This document shows, piece after piece, positions 45,627-54,167 of a DNA stretch of 64,000 nt. The notes under the pieces are model-generated. The model worked only from the letters and a program-made list of their open reading frames with translations. It had not been told where the DNA came from and made no database searches. Within the stretch, counting starts at the first letter, position 1; each line of letters starts with the position of its first letter. Source of the DNA: an uncultured bacterium (GTDB lineage Bacteria > Cyanobacteriota > Vampirovibrionia > Gastranaerophilales > Gastranaerophilaceae). Both the position numbers and the translations under genes were made by a program. The DNA lies in contig CAJMSH010000002.1 in the NCBI GenBank assembly GCA_905216055.1, positions 62,001-126,000 on the forward strand. Direction: 5' to 3'.

Positions 45627-47432
45627 ATGAAACTTGAAAATTATAGAAAATTTATAACTTATTACGGAAAAGGTAGATATCTCGCCTTATTCGGGTTTAT
45701 GATTTTATCATTTATTGCAGGTTTACTTGAACTGGTCGGAGTAGCCCTAATTTATCCTTTCATGCTACTTATAATAAGCCCCGAAAATTTTAATAAAGTT
45801 ATTCATATCCCTTACTTTACACTTGGAAATAATATACAAACAGGTTTGCTTATAGGACTTTGTGTTCTTTTAATATTTATAGCAAAAAACCTGTTTATGA
45901 TTTATGTTCAATATGTTCAAAACAAATTTATCTGTGATTGGAAAAAAGATATTACAGCAAAATTTATGGAATATTATCTTTATGCACCATACAAAGATAT
46001 AATGAAAACCCCAAACAACAACAAATTACATACTATTGAAACATTATGCAGTATGGCGGTAGACGGGTTTATAATGAGAGGCTTAAATCTTTTAACCAAT
46101 ATAATTATCATAACAATGATTATTGGACTTTTATTTATTAAATTCCCGATTCCTGCAATTGGCACTCTTTTATTTACAATTGCTTCAATATACTTACAAA
46201 ATAAATTCTTCAAAAAACAGATGACATCAATTGCAGCAACTATGAATACAGTTTATAAAGATTATAAATCTTCAATATTAGAAAATATAAATAACATTAA
46301 AGAATTAAAAATTTTATCAGCCGAAAAATTATTCTATGATAAATATATACATAATGAAAAACAATATAGAAAAATCCAATTACAGCAAGGATTTTTCAAT
46401 TCTATTCCTCCATATATTATAGAAATGCTTGTTGTAACAGCACTTTTAATTTTAGCTTGCATTATCACAATTCAAACATCTGCAAATAATAATTCATCAG
46501 TCATGGTTGCATCTTTTTCAATAATTATTGCTGCACTATTTAGAATTGCACCGGCACTAAACAGAGTTCAATCATCAATAATTAATATTAATAGCACAAG
46601 AACAATCGTAAAAAGTATTAATACAGAATTTGAAAAATGCGACCTTGCAAATTTCAAAAAATCCAATTTTATAACAAATACTAAAATAGAATTCAGACAC
46701 AAAATAGAACTCAAAAATATCAATTTTTCATATAATCCATCAAAACCGGTTCTTAAAAATATTTCTTTTGAAATAAATAAAGAAGATTTTATCGGGATTA
46801 TAGGTCTTTCAGGCGCAGGTAAGAGCACACTTGCTGATGTCTTAACAGGGCTTTTACCACAAGATTCTGGAAAGATACTCGTAGACGGGATAGAACTTAC
46901 ACAATCTAATTTTGCACAATTCAGACATATAATAGGATATGTTCCACAACAAATAAACATTTTAGATAAATCTATTAAAGAAAACATAGCATGGGGCTGT
47001 GAAAAGATAGATGAGAATGGAGTAATAAAAGCCTTAAAAGCAGCACAGCTATACGATATTATAAAAGAATACCCCAAAGGAATAGATTCCAATATAATTG
47101 TAGGTTCAAACGGGTTGTCCCAAGGTCAAAAGCAACGTCTGGCAATTGCAAGAGCACTATATAGGGATCCGGAAATAATTATACTTGATGAAGCAACATC
47201 AGCACTGGATGTTCAAGTTGAGCATGAAATTACAGACATGCTTAAAACTATCAGTTCGTCAAAGACAATTATTGCAATAGCACACCGATTATCCACCCTA
47301 AAAGCATGCAACAAAATTATTTACATGAAAGACGGACAAATAATTGATATCGGCACATTTACAGAACTAAGCGAGCATTATCCGGAATTTAAGAATTTGA
47401 TAAAGTTATCCAATATAAGTACAGAGAGCTAA
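45627..47432 (+). CDS. ABC exporter, permease-ATPase fusion
   Basis: Homodimeric ABC exporter half-transporter, 601 aa. Six membrane helices cover about 1-320; the ATPase is about 345-590 with Walker A GLSGAGKSTL, signature LSQGQKQRLAIARAL, Walker B IIILDEATSALD and H-loop IIAIAHRLSTL. The style resembles lipid or oligosaccharide flippases (MsbA/PglK), but the substrate is not readable. AAGG precedes the ATG. It ends before the tRNA-Asn and has no neighbours in an operon. Confidence 0.92.
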   Translation: MKLENYRKFITYYGKGRYLALFGFMILSFIAGLLELVGVALIYPFMLLIISPENFNKVIHIPYFTLGNNIQTGLLIGLCVLLIFIAKNLFMIYVQYVQNKFICDWKKDITAKFMEYYLYAPYKDIMKTPNNNKLHTIETLCSMAVDGFIMRGLNLLTNIIIITMIIGLLFIKFPIPAIGTLLFTIASIYLQNKFFKKQMTSIAATMNTVYKDYKSSILENINNIKELKILSAEKLFYDKYIHNEKQYRKIQLQQGFFNSIPPYIIEMLVVTALLILACIITIQTSANNNSSVMVASFSIIIAALFRIAPALNRVQSSIININSTRTIVKSINTEFEKCDLANFKKSNFITNTKIEFRHKIELKNINFSYNPSKPVLKNISFEINKEDFIGIIGLSGAGKSTLADVLTGLLPQDSGKILVDGIELTQSNFAQFRHIIGYVPQQINILDKSIKENIAWGCEKIDENGVIKALKAAQLYDIIKEYPKGIDSNIIVGSNGLSQGQKQRLAIARALYRDPEIIILDEATSALDVQVEHEITDMLKTISSSKTIIAIAHRLSTLKACNKIIYMKDGQIIDIGTFTELSEHYPEFKNLIKLSNISTES

Positions 47433-47486
47433 TTAGCTTATCATAATAAAAAAAAAATTAATTTCAAAAAAAATACAAAAAAAGAC

Positions 47487-47515
47487 TTTACAATAAAAAT
47501 TTTTTAGTATATAAT
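47487..47515 (+). promoter_or_regulatory. tRNA-Asn promoter
   Basis: TTTACA (47487-47492), 17 nt, TATAAT (47510-47515); +1 near 47522, a 34-nt leader before the tRNA. Confidence 0.7.
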
Positions 47516-47555
47516 AATCACATAAGCCCCAACTGATTTAAGTTGCGGAGAATAA

Positions 47556-47630
47556 TCCTCAGTAGCTCAATGGCGGAGCAACCGGCTGTTAACCGGTAGG
47601 CTGTTGGTTCGAGTCCAACCTGGGGAGCCA
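47556..47630 (+). tRNA. tRNA-Asn (anticodon GTT)
   Basis: 75 nt with encoded CCA. The acceptor stem pairs TCCTCAG with CTGGGGA, the anticodon stem ACCGG / CCGGT holds loop CTGTTAA, and the T-arm contains GGTTCGAGT. Confidence 0.95.
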
Positions 47631-47631
47631 T

Positions 47632-47662
47632 AAAGGAGATGTCACAAGGCATCTCCTTTATT
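47632..47662 (+). terminator. Hairpin after tRNA-Asn
   Basis: AAAGGAGATG / CATCTCCTTT stem with an 8-nt loop; only a weak T-run follows. Confidence 0.6.
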
Positions 47663-47959
47663 GTATATAAAAGTATAATGTATTTTAATTGTTATAAACT
47701 GAGTAAACTGGTCGGGGCAGATGATGCAATTTTTTCGGGCAATCGGCTCTGTGTACGAGTTTGAGGAGTCGAAAATAATCAAACCATGTGAACCCAAATT
47801 ACTCACTTTACTCTTTTAATGGTCACATAGAAATTTTATTTTTCTACAAAATAACCTTATCTTTACTCCACAAGCCAATTTCACCACTGAGTAATCAAAG
47901 AGTAGTTTGAGTAATTTGAATTTGTTTCAAAAAATTAAACTATACATAAAGAAATTTTT
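47663..47959. other. Gap of ~297 nt with inverted and direct repeats
   Basis: No ORF is supported. It holds a long-range inverted repeat (47798-47816 with 47897-47915: 15 of 19 bases pair), several GAGTAA/TTACTC words, and AATCAAACCATGTG (47777-47790), which is repeated exactly at 51981-51994. It follows a tRNA gene, a common place for integrated elements. Confidence 0.5.
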
Positions 47960-49189
47960 TCAACGTAAAGATATAAAATCTTTGAATAATTTTTCTATAT
48001 TATCACCGAAGGCATATGCTTCAACTTCTAATGGATTGTTTCTATAGTTTTCTGAACCAAAACCAAACGCATCAAGTCCTTCATAATTTTTCATAGCCTT
48101 CAAATCTTGAACCGCTTTAATTCCTGATGGTGAGTTTGCTTTTATTTTAGGCAATTTTAATACTTCTGAAAAATTAGTCTCAATTTCAGGAATAAGTTTT
48201 TCGGTCCAACTATCTATTGTTTTTTTGATAAATTCGTCTCCTTTTCCCTGTTTTAATGCCTGTTCATACCTGTTTTTTAGCATAAACTCAAAAGAAGATT
48301 TATCTAATGCTCGTTTTAGACTATTTTCGGATATTACCCTTGCATATTCCTTTACCCCAATATTTTCTGTTCTTAAGATATTACTAAATTGTTCGCAATG
48401 CTTAAGTTCATGAGATATTAAATTCATTTGTTGTTGTGGTGTTAATTTTTCTAAAAAACCTTTTGAATATCCAATAGTATTGTTAATATAATCATAACCT
48501 CCAGTTACAGAGATAATACCATCGTTATCGTTAATAGTAATTTTTTTAGGTGCTATTCCATTGAGTTTCATATGACTAACCATATTTCCATATGCAGTAT
48601 CAACAAACTCCTGTCCAGTTTTGCCTTCCAAATTTGCGAAAATTAATTTATATTCGCTTGGAATATTTTTTGAAATTATTGGAGATTTCTTAGCAGACTG
48701 AGCCTGTACTGTTGTATTAGTAGAATTTGTTGATTTAGATAATTTAAATTTATTTTTTACATAATTTCTAAATTTGCTTGCAGGAGTTTTTACAAAATTC
48801 TTTACCGCTATCCATTCCTCTTTCAATCCTAATTTTAACCAACCAAGACTTGTTTGTGGCAACTCTTTCAGCACTCCTTTTGAGGCTTCTCCCAAAGTTT
48901 CCGATATATACTCATTCATAGATTGACTGATTTGTTCAGCCATCCCCTGCGTTCCGCCAACAGCTTTCAAACCTTGCTGAAGGCCTCTATATCCGGCAAA
49001 ATTCGCAACTACAGTTGCTCCATTTTCTACACCAAGTCTTTTAAATGCTTGTTCGTTAAAAACATTTAAAACCTTACGTTGTTGTATAGGGTGCATTTTC
49101 TGTAATCTACTATGTGCTGATTTAAAATCTCCTTTGGTTGCAGCATCATAAATTGTACTAACAACTTTTTTTAGTAATCTTGATTTCAT
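47960..49189 (-). CDS. Zincin-like metallopeptidase candidate
   Basis: I cannot assign a named family. The centre has LISHELKHCEQF (H260-E261-H264), a zinc-protease HExxH helix, and a distant NPLEVEAYAFGDNIE near the C-terminus that could supply the third Glu ligand. The first 130 residues are helical and glycine-spotted (LQQGLKAVGGTQG) and the 140-180 stretch is basic and Ser/Thr-rich, a likely linker. No signal peptide. A GTP-free, non-enzymatic role is possible if the third ligand is wrong. It lies divergent to the zincin-like gene at 49762. AAAGGAAATGG lies before the ATG. Confidence 0.5.
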   Translation of the reverse strand: MKSRLLKKVVSTIYDAATKGDFKSAHSRLQKMHPIQQRKVLNVFNEQAFKRLGVENGATVVANFAGYRGLQQGLKAVGGTQGMAEQISQSMNEYISETLGEASKGVLKELPQTSLGWLKLGLKEEWIAVKNFVKTPASKFRNYVKNKFKLSKSTNSTNTTVQAQSAKKSPIISKNIPSEYKLIFANLEGKTGQEFVDTAYGNMVSHMKLNGIAPKKITINDNDGIISVTGGYDYINNTIGYSKGFLEKLTPQQQMNLISHELKHCEQFSNILRTENIGVKEYARVISENSLKRALDKSSFEFMLKNRYEQALKQGKGDEFIKKTIDSWTEKLIPEIETNFSEVLKLPKIKANSPSGIKAVQDLKAMKNYEGLDAFGFGSENYRNNPLEVEAYAFGDNIEKLFKDFISLR

Positions 49190-49285
49190 AGTTTTCCATT
49201 TCCTTTATATTTCCCCGTATATTTATATAAAGTATTTTTGTTGATAAAAATTGCTTAATTGTTATAAAATGTATCCCCCTCCCCC

Positions 49286-49314
49286 TTCCCCTCGCCCCTT
49301 GAGGGCGAGGGGAA
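49286..49314. repeat. GC-rich 12-bp hairpin
   Basis: Perfect stem TTCCCCTCGCCC / GGGCGAGGGGAA with loop CTTGA, in AT-rich surroundings. The type is common as a dispersed intergenic element in many bacteria. Confidence 0.6.
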
Positions 49315-49397
49315 TAGTCAAACTTGCTGTTTAAAATAATCAAACCGACTGTCGTTTTATATTAATGTTCCACGAAATTTAACGAGCGGATTGATTT

Positions 49398-49584
49398 GTA
49401 CGGATACTTTGATTATTTAGACAGCACACTCTGTGAGGGCTTTTTAGCTCGGAAAATTAAGTTTACTAAAAAATCAAACTGCCGAACTGGACTTTTTTCG
49501 GACTGTACGGATAGATTGATTTTTTCTTAATATAGCTGGATTTAGCACCAATTTTAAAGTGTACGGATAAAATGATTATTTTGG
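49398..49584 (+). repeat. Three iteron-like GTACGGATA repeats
   Basis: Copies at 49398-49418, 49505-49525 and 49563-49584, each GTACGGATA, three variable bases, then TTGATTATTT or a close variant. They are spaced 107 and 58 nt and lie upstream of the 716-aa gene. Possible operator or replication-type sites. Confidence 0.5.
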
Positions 49585-49761
49585 TAAAGTCCAGTTGTGC
49601 AAATTTTTAGATACAGATACAAGTTAGTGAAAATCTATTTTGAGTAGTTTTAATCTTTTTTCAAATATTATCTGACCATAGAACTATTACAAATCTTTAC
49701 AAATGGGCAATTTTCAAGAATAAAAATACTTTATGAATGTATAGGGGATTAAGGGGGACTC

Positions 49762-51912
49762 ATGAATCCAAGCAGAGTTTTAAAACTTATATTACCACAA
49801 ACAGCTTTTATGAAAACGTTAAAATCTAGACATGCAACCGACATGGTATATGCCCTGAAGAACTTGAAACCTGCTCGTTGTGGTGTAGAAGAAGCTAAAA
49901 TGTTTATAATAAGACAGCCAACAAGATTTGAACAATTTTTTCAACGAAACTATACACCTGCTTTAGAAGATATGGGTAGGTACGATGAACAAAAATGGAG
50001 CTTATTGGAACAGTTGTGCTCAAGAAAGGGGCTAAAAGTAAAAGATATAGGAAGTATAGCAAGATATGATACTGAAACTGTAAAATTCTTATCAGAGTTA
50101 CCTGATGAAAAGCTATTAAAATTACAGGATTTCATACGCATGAAAAAAACACATTTTGAATATTTTCAAGCAGTAGACTCTGATACTTTAAAAGTATTAT
50201 CAGAAATGAAACAATCGCAATTAGATTTTGTAAAAAAATACTTGCAAATTGAAAATAGAGGGTTTCAGGTTTTCAATGATAAACAAATTATAGCTCTTGC
50301 AAAACATGGGTGTAATGAACAACAAATTAACAGACTTATATTTGACGGTGGTTTGCACGGTGAAAGTATCATGGAGGCAATAACAGTTAAAGATTTGGAT
50401 ATTGAGAAACTTATACAGGAAATTAACAAAGCAAAAAAAGCATATGGTAAAAATTTTAAAAGTGCACACGTCCTTCATAATGATTATAATCCGCACAGTT
50501 TTTCATTAGGGATTGTTGACGATAACGGCATTGCATACTTAAAAACTTTTGATAAAAATTTTAATATCATTAATGAAGAACAATTGTTTCTAGAAAGTAT
50601 TAAAAATGGACAAATGTCAATTTCAAGAGCTGGCACACAAAATATTTCACGCAGAGAAGAATTACAAGGCCTCCTTGATGATGAAAATGCCATTGCTACT
50701 TTAAGAAGGATATCGAAAAAAGGTAACTTACAATCTGATGTAACATTACAGGCTAATTGGACTGAATCTAGGCAACTTCCAACTCATGCTGTATTAAAAA
50801 AATCTCAAGTAGTAAGTGAAGAAATGTCATTTATTGGTAAAAATGGTGAGCCGCTTGTAGAAACAATGGTACCTTCAGAAGTTGAGGGTATATATAGAAT
50901 TGTACAAAAAGCACCTAATGGTGCTGTAAAAGTTCTGGGGGATGCTAAAATTGATCCCAAAACAGGTATCAAAACGATTACTAAAAATATGGAATCTTTA
51001 AATGGAACTACAACAAATAAAATTATAACAATTCAACCGAATGGTAACATGTCTTTAACATACGTTGTTAAAGATATAGAGGGAAACGTTTTGATGAATA
51101 GACAATTAACACATACTTTAGTTAGTCAGACTGAGGCTATATCTAAAGTTAATGGCAACACGTACAGAATAACATACTCGACTGATAAAATTTCTGTACT
51201 TAATTCTCAAAATGGTAAAGTTACGGATATTAACCTCACAGAGATACTTCAAAATTGTACACCTGAACAAAAGCAGGAAATGATGGCTATTTTAAAACAA
51301 ATGTCAGGTGAAAATTTGTTATATATAAATGATAAAGTCAGAAAGTTCAAAGTTATTGATGATTTGTTAGCCTCTAGTGCTTGTTATGCAGGTCAAGATG
51401 TTGGCATAATTGCAACAGGTGGCAATCAATTTGTAACAAATCATGAATTATATCATCTCATTAGCCAATCTATAAATGTAAGGAATGCCGATAAAATTTT
51501 AAACTTGCCTAAATATGTTAGAAATAGAATTGCAGATACATATCAAAAAGAATTGAAGTTATTTTTAGAACATTTTCCAGAAGCTCAACGAAATCATGTT
51601 AACTACTTCACAAATCAATTAAACCCTATTACTTCAATAGAAGAAACTATAGCAGAAGGCGGAGCCTTATTAAATACATATAATAATATACCGTTATTTT
51701 CTATTAGAACGGAATATTTAGAAAGATATTTCCCTGAAACCATTGCACAGATTGAAAAAGCAACAGCTTATACAGACCCGCAAGTCCTTTCTGAATCTAA
51801 AAAAATATTTTCTGGAATTGTAAGTTTAGACAAAATATCAAAGAGAATACCAGATTTAAGCAAAACTAAGCTGGGACTACCAAACCAAAATAAAACACTT
51901 TGTATTGCATAG
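49762..51912 (+). CDS. Large zincin-like protein with beta-rich middle
   Basis: I do not recognise the family. The 716-aa product has an N-terminal helical part (about 1-240), a beta-rich, 'GNG/NG'-spotted middle (about 320-500; for example PNGAVKVLGDAKIDPKTGIK and TIQPNGNMSLTYVVKDIEGN), and a C-terminal NHELYHLISQ helix: H561-E562-H565, the HExxH zinc motif. IEETIAEGG (E628/E632) may give the third ligand. It resembles a modular effector or a peptidase with a carbohydrate/protein-binding region. No signal peptide. AGGGGG precedes the ATG at 7 nt. Its partner across the gap is also zincin-like. Confidence 0.5.
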   Translation: MNPSRVLKLILPQTAFMKTLKSRHATDMVYALKNLKPARCGVEEAKMFIIRQPTRFEQFFQRNYTPALEDMGRYDEQKWSLLEQLCSRKGLKVKDIGSIARYDTETVKFLSELPDEKLLKLQDFIRMKKTHFEYFQAVDSDTLKVLSEMKQSQLDFVKKYLQIENRGFQVFNDKQIIALAKHGCNEQQINRLIFDGGLHGESIMEAITVKDLDIEKLIQEINKAKKAYGKNFKSAHVLHNDYNPHSFSLGIVDDNGIAYLKTFDKNFNIINEEQLFLESIKNGQMSISRAGTQNISRREELQGLLDDENAIATLRRISKKGNLQSDVTLQANWTESRQLPTHAVLKKSQVVSEEMSFIGKNGEPLVETMVPSEVEGIYRIVQKAPNGAVKVLGDAKIDPKTGIKTITKNMESLNGTTTNKIITIQPNGNMSLTYVVKDIEGNVLMNRQLTHTLVSQTEAISKVNGNTYRITYSTDKISVLNSQNGKVTDINLTEILQNCTPEQKQEMMAILKQMSGENLLYINDKVRKFKVIDDLLASSACYAGQDVGIIATGGNQFVTNHELYHLISQSINVRNADKILNLPKYVRNRIADTYQKELKLFLEHFPEAQRNHVNYFTNQLNPITSIEETIAEGGALLNTYNNIPLFSIRTEYLERYFPETIAQIEKATAYTDPQVLSESKKIFSGIVSLDKISKRIPDLSKTKLGLPNQNKTLCIA

Positions 51913-52028
51913 GCAAAATATTAGTTACTGTTACTTTTTGATGTGTTTTACCTGAAATAATCACACTATCTGTTAAAAAAAATCAAACCATGTGTCTTTT
52001 TACACTTGATTTTTTTAGTCGGAATTTG

Positions 52029-52484
52029 CTAAAAATAAAATTCCTGAACTGGCAAAAAAGTCCGATTACTGTCCGTCAATGTATTCATTTTTTTATTTAT
52101 TTTATCCAATATTACCTTAAATTCATCTGGCGAACATTCAAAATCTTTTCCAATATTTTTTTCTACGATATCTGTTAATTCAAAAATTTCTAAGCCTGTT
52201 TTTTGCAACACTTGATTTGCTTTTTTATTTGGGAAAGATTCAAAATCGGAAACTTCTTCTAAATTTTTCTTTTTAAATAACGCATCCAAAATGCCTTTTG
52301 ATTGAATAAATTTCTGAGCATTTAGCTTTTCACTTTGAGAAATTTCTCCTGAACTTAGAGCTTCTGATAATGCATTATTTAACTCTTTATCAAAATCTTG
52401 TTTTGAAATTGAATAGGCAACGCTATCCGTAATCAATTTCGCAGTTCTTGGAGTTAATCCATTTTTTGAAACTTCATCAGGCAT
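52029..52484 (-). CDS. Hypothetical protein (151 aa)
   Basis: I do not recognise this. It is acidic and helical with no membrane segment (EALSSGEISQSEKLNAQKFI, DEFKVILDKINKKMNTLTD). The N-terminus PDEVSKNGLTPRTAKLITDS is hydrophilic. It lies between the zincin-like gene and the ART-like gene, which it faces head to head; it could be an antitoxin or chaperone for one of them, but nothing in it proves this. The ATG is preceded by GGATTA only. Confidence 0.5.
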   Translation of the reverse strand: MPDEVSKNGLTPRTAKLITDSVAYSISKQDFDKELNNALSEALSSGEISQSEKLNAQKFIQSKGILDALFKKKNLEEVSDFESFPNKKANQVLQKTGLEIFELTDIVEKNIGKDFECSPDEFKVILDKINKKMNTLTDSNRTFLPVQEFYF

Positions 52485-52610
52485 AACTAATCCTTATTAT
52501 TAAGTCTTGTTTTATTGTAATAATATAGAAAATAGTATATCACAAATAATATTGTGAGAATTTATTTATATAGGTTGTTCAAAACTCTAGAAGGTACCAT
52601 CAGGGTTTAC

Positions 52611-53222
52611 ATGTATTTAAATAATAGCAAAATTTTTTTTGAGAGAACTTTATATTCATATATGAAAATTAGTAATAACCAAGAACTTTTTTGTCAAAAA
52701 TATTGGCATACCATATTAAAAAAGAAAATTACAAATCCTCAAATAAGCAGGTTTGATATTGCAGATGCTAATCTTAATTTAATGGGACTTGATAGTAAAC
52801 ATCTTAGTACTAGCGAATTACAAGCATTAATTAAACATAGCGATATCGCCTTAAAAGTATTAGCAAAACCAATTAAAAATGACATTACTTTATGGAGAGG
52901 AGTACCAAAACCTGACAAATCTCCAAAATATGTAAAAAATCTATTTAAAATTAGTAAAAAACTCAAAAAAGGTGATACTTTTCATATACCGCAATATTCT
53001 TTTTGGACTACAAATCCTCAAATTGCACTAAAATATGCAAATCAAAATGGGCTTATATACGAATTAAAAATTTCAAAAGGAACAAATATACTTGAAAAAA
53101 TCTTTCCAATACTTCAAAGAGCTTCAAAATTTTTATGTACTCAAAATACAAAAATTAAAGAAAATAATCTAAAATTAAATCATATAAAATTACAGCTTTT
53201 ACCAAGAGAGACAAAATTATAA
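52611..53222 (+). CDS. ADP-ribosyltransferase-like (R-S-E fold) protein, possibly degenerate
   Basis: Resembles exoenzyme-type mono-ADP-ribosyltransferases, which transfer ADP-ribose from NAD to a protein. Strand 1 arginine is in ITLWRGVPKPD (R96); the STS-like segment is QYSFWTTNPQIALKYANQNG, typical after 'F.S.T'. The E-x-E loop should come near the end, before the strand ILQRASKFL; here that position reads IFP, so the catalytic Glu is not obvious. This may be an inactive or shifted member. 203 aa from ATG 52611 (AGGG 5 nt upstream); a GTG at 52554 is in frame. No signal peptide. Confidence 0.5.
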   Translation: MYLNNSKIFFERTLYSYMKISNNQELFCQKYWHTILKKKITNPQISRFDIADANLNLMGLDSKHLSTSELQALIKHSDIALKVLAKPIKNDITLWRGVPKPDKSPKYVKNLFKISKKLKKGDTFHIPQYSFWTTNPQIALKYANQNGLIYELKISKGTNILEKIFPILQRASKFLCTQNTKIKENNLKLNHIKLQLLPRETKL

Positions 53223-53356
53223 ATTGTTATTTTTTACATTACAAAAAATAAATAACATTTTAAATTTGTTATAAACTTATTAGTATATTTAATATATAAT
53301 ACAAAGTATTTATAACTAATTTATTAGACAATAAAATTCGCGGATATTAAAACATT

Positions 53357-54079
53357 ATGCCCCAATTAAACATAAATGAAATAAGAAGTTTAAAATATGC
53401 AAGACAATATTTCCATGATTGCTATTTGGTAAGCTCTTTACATGCACTTGCTCAAAGCTCTAATGGTATTAACTTATTACAAAAAAATATCACAAGAGAT
53501 GGTACAAATTATAATATTCAATTCGACGGATTAGGAAAAATGTTTAGCGTAAGTCAAGATGAATTTGATAAATTAGACTTTGTAGATAAATATTGTAATC
53601 CTAAACCACCCAAAGAGCCTTATAACCCTATATTACAAGCGATTGAAATTGCTATGGAAAAACTAATTGCAGCCTACCCATCAAAAAAATCCATAACTTG
53701 TCGACTGGCACAATGCAGAAATAAATTTGAATACAACTATCCTTCTAATTTTTTAGAATTATTTACAAATAAAAAGCCACATACAATAAATGAACGAAGC
53801 ATCAATATGAAACTGGCTTCTAAAAAAGAAGAAGCAATGGATCTGTTTGAAAAACTTGATAACTCGAATTCTGGGGACAGTTTTGTTGTCGGAACAGGAA
53901 TTAGACTATTTTCAAAACTACCTGATTGTCATGTATTTGTTCTTAAAAAAGTAGATTTAAAAAATAATATTATTTATATTCTTGACAACAGAGTAAAAAA
54001 ATTAATTGCACTCTCAATAGAAGAAGCTTTAAATAATTTGAAATTTATAACAGGATATTTTAATAAGGATTTAAAATAG
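53357..54079 (+). CDS. Calpain-like cysteine protease candidate
   Basis: Predicted papain-fold cysteine protease. C22 sits in HDCYLVSSLHALAQS, which matches the calpain active-site helix (GDCWLLAALASLA). H192 is in DCHVFVLKKVDL (calpain GHAYSV), and N211 (with D210) is in IYILDNRVKK (calpain LRNPWG). The middle YNPILQAIEIAMEKLIAAYP resembles the calpain block before the His. Catalytic Cys-His-Asn order and approximate spacing therefore fit. 240 aa is just a protease core. No signal peptide; no ribosome site before the ATG. It ends 88 nt before the sugar porter. Confidence 0.55.
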   Translation: MPQLNINEIRSLKYARQYFHDCYLVSSLHALAQSSNGINLLQKNITRDGTNYNIQFDGLGKMFSVSQDEFDKLDFVDKYCNPKPPKEPYNPILQAIEIAMEKLIAAYPSKKSITCRLAQCRNKFEYNYPSNFLELFTNKKPHTINERSINMKLASKKEEAMDLFEKLDNSNSGDSFVVGTGIRLFSKLPDCHVFVLKKVDLKNNIIYILDNRVKKLIALSIEEALNNLKFITGYFNKDLK

Positions 54080-54167
54080 ATATATAAAATCTTTACATTT
54101 CTTAAAAAACATCTGGAAGAAATCAAAAAAATAATTTAAAATGTAAGTAGGTTTTGAGGAGTTTATT

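Larger units (their letters stand above)
49190..49761. other. 572-nt divergent gap with hairpin and iteron-like repeats
   Basis: No ORF here is convincing. There is a 12-bp GC-rich hairpin at 49286-49314 (arms TTCCCCTCGCCC / GGGCGAGGGGAA) and three copies of GTACGGATA-N3-TGATT(A/T)TTT (49398, 49505 and 49563). Further 'AATCAAAC'-type words are scattered at 49340 and 49473. Confidence 0.5.

Noticed and set aside
49158..49343. 61-codon reverse frame across the GC-rich hairpin
   Set aside because: Its residues are dictated by the hairpin repeat and overlap the start of the zincin-like gene.
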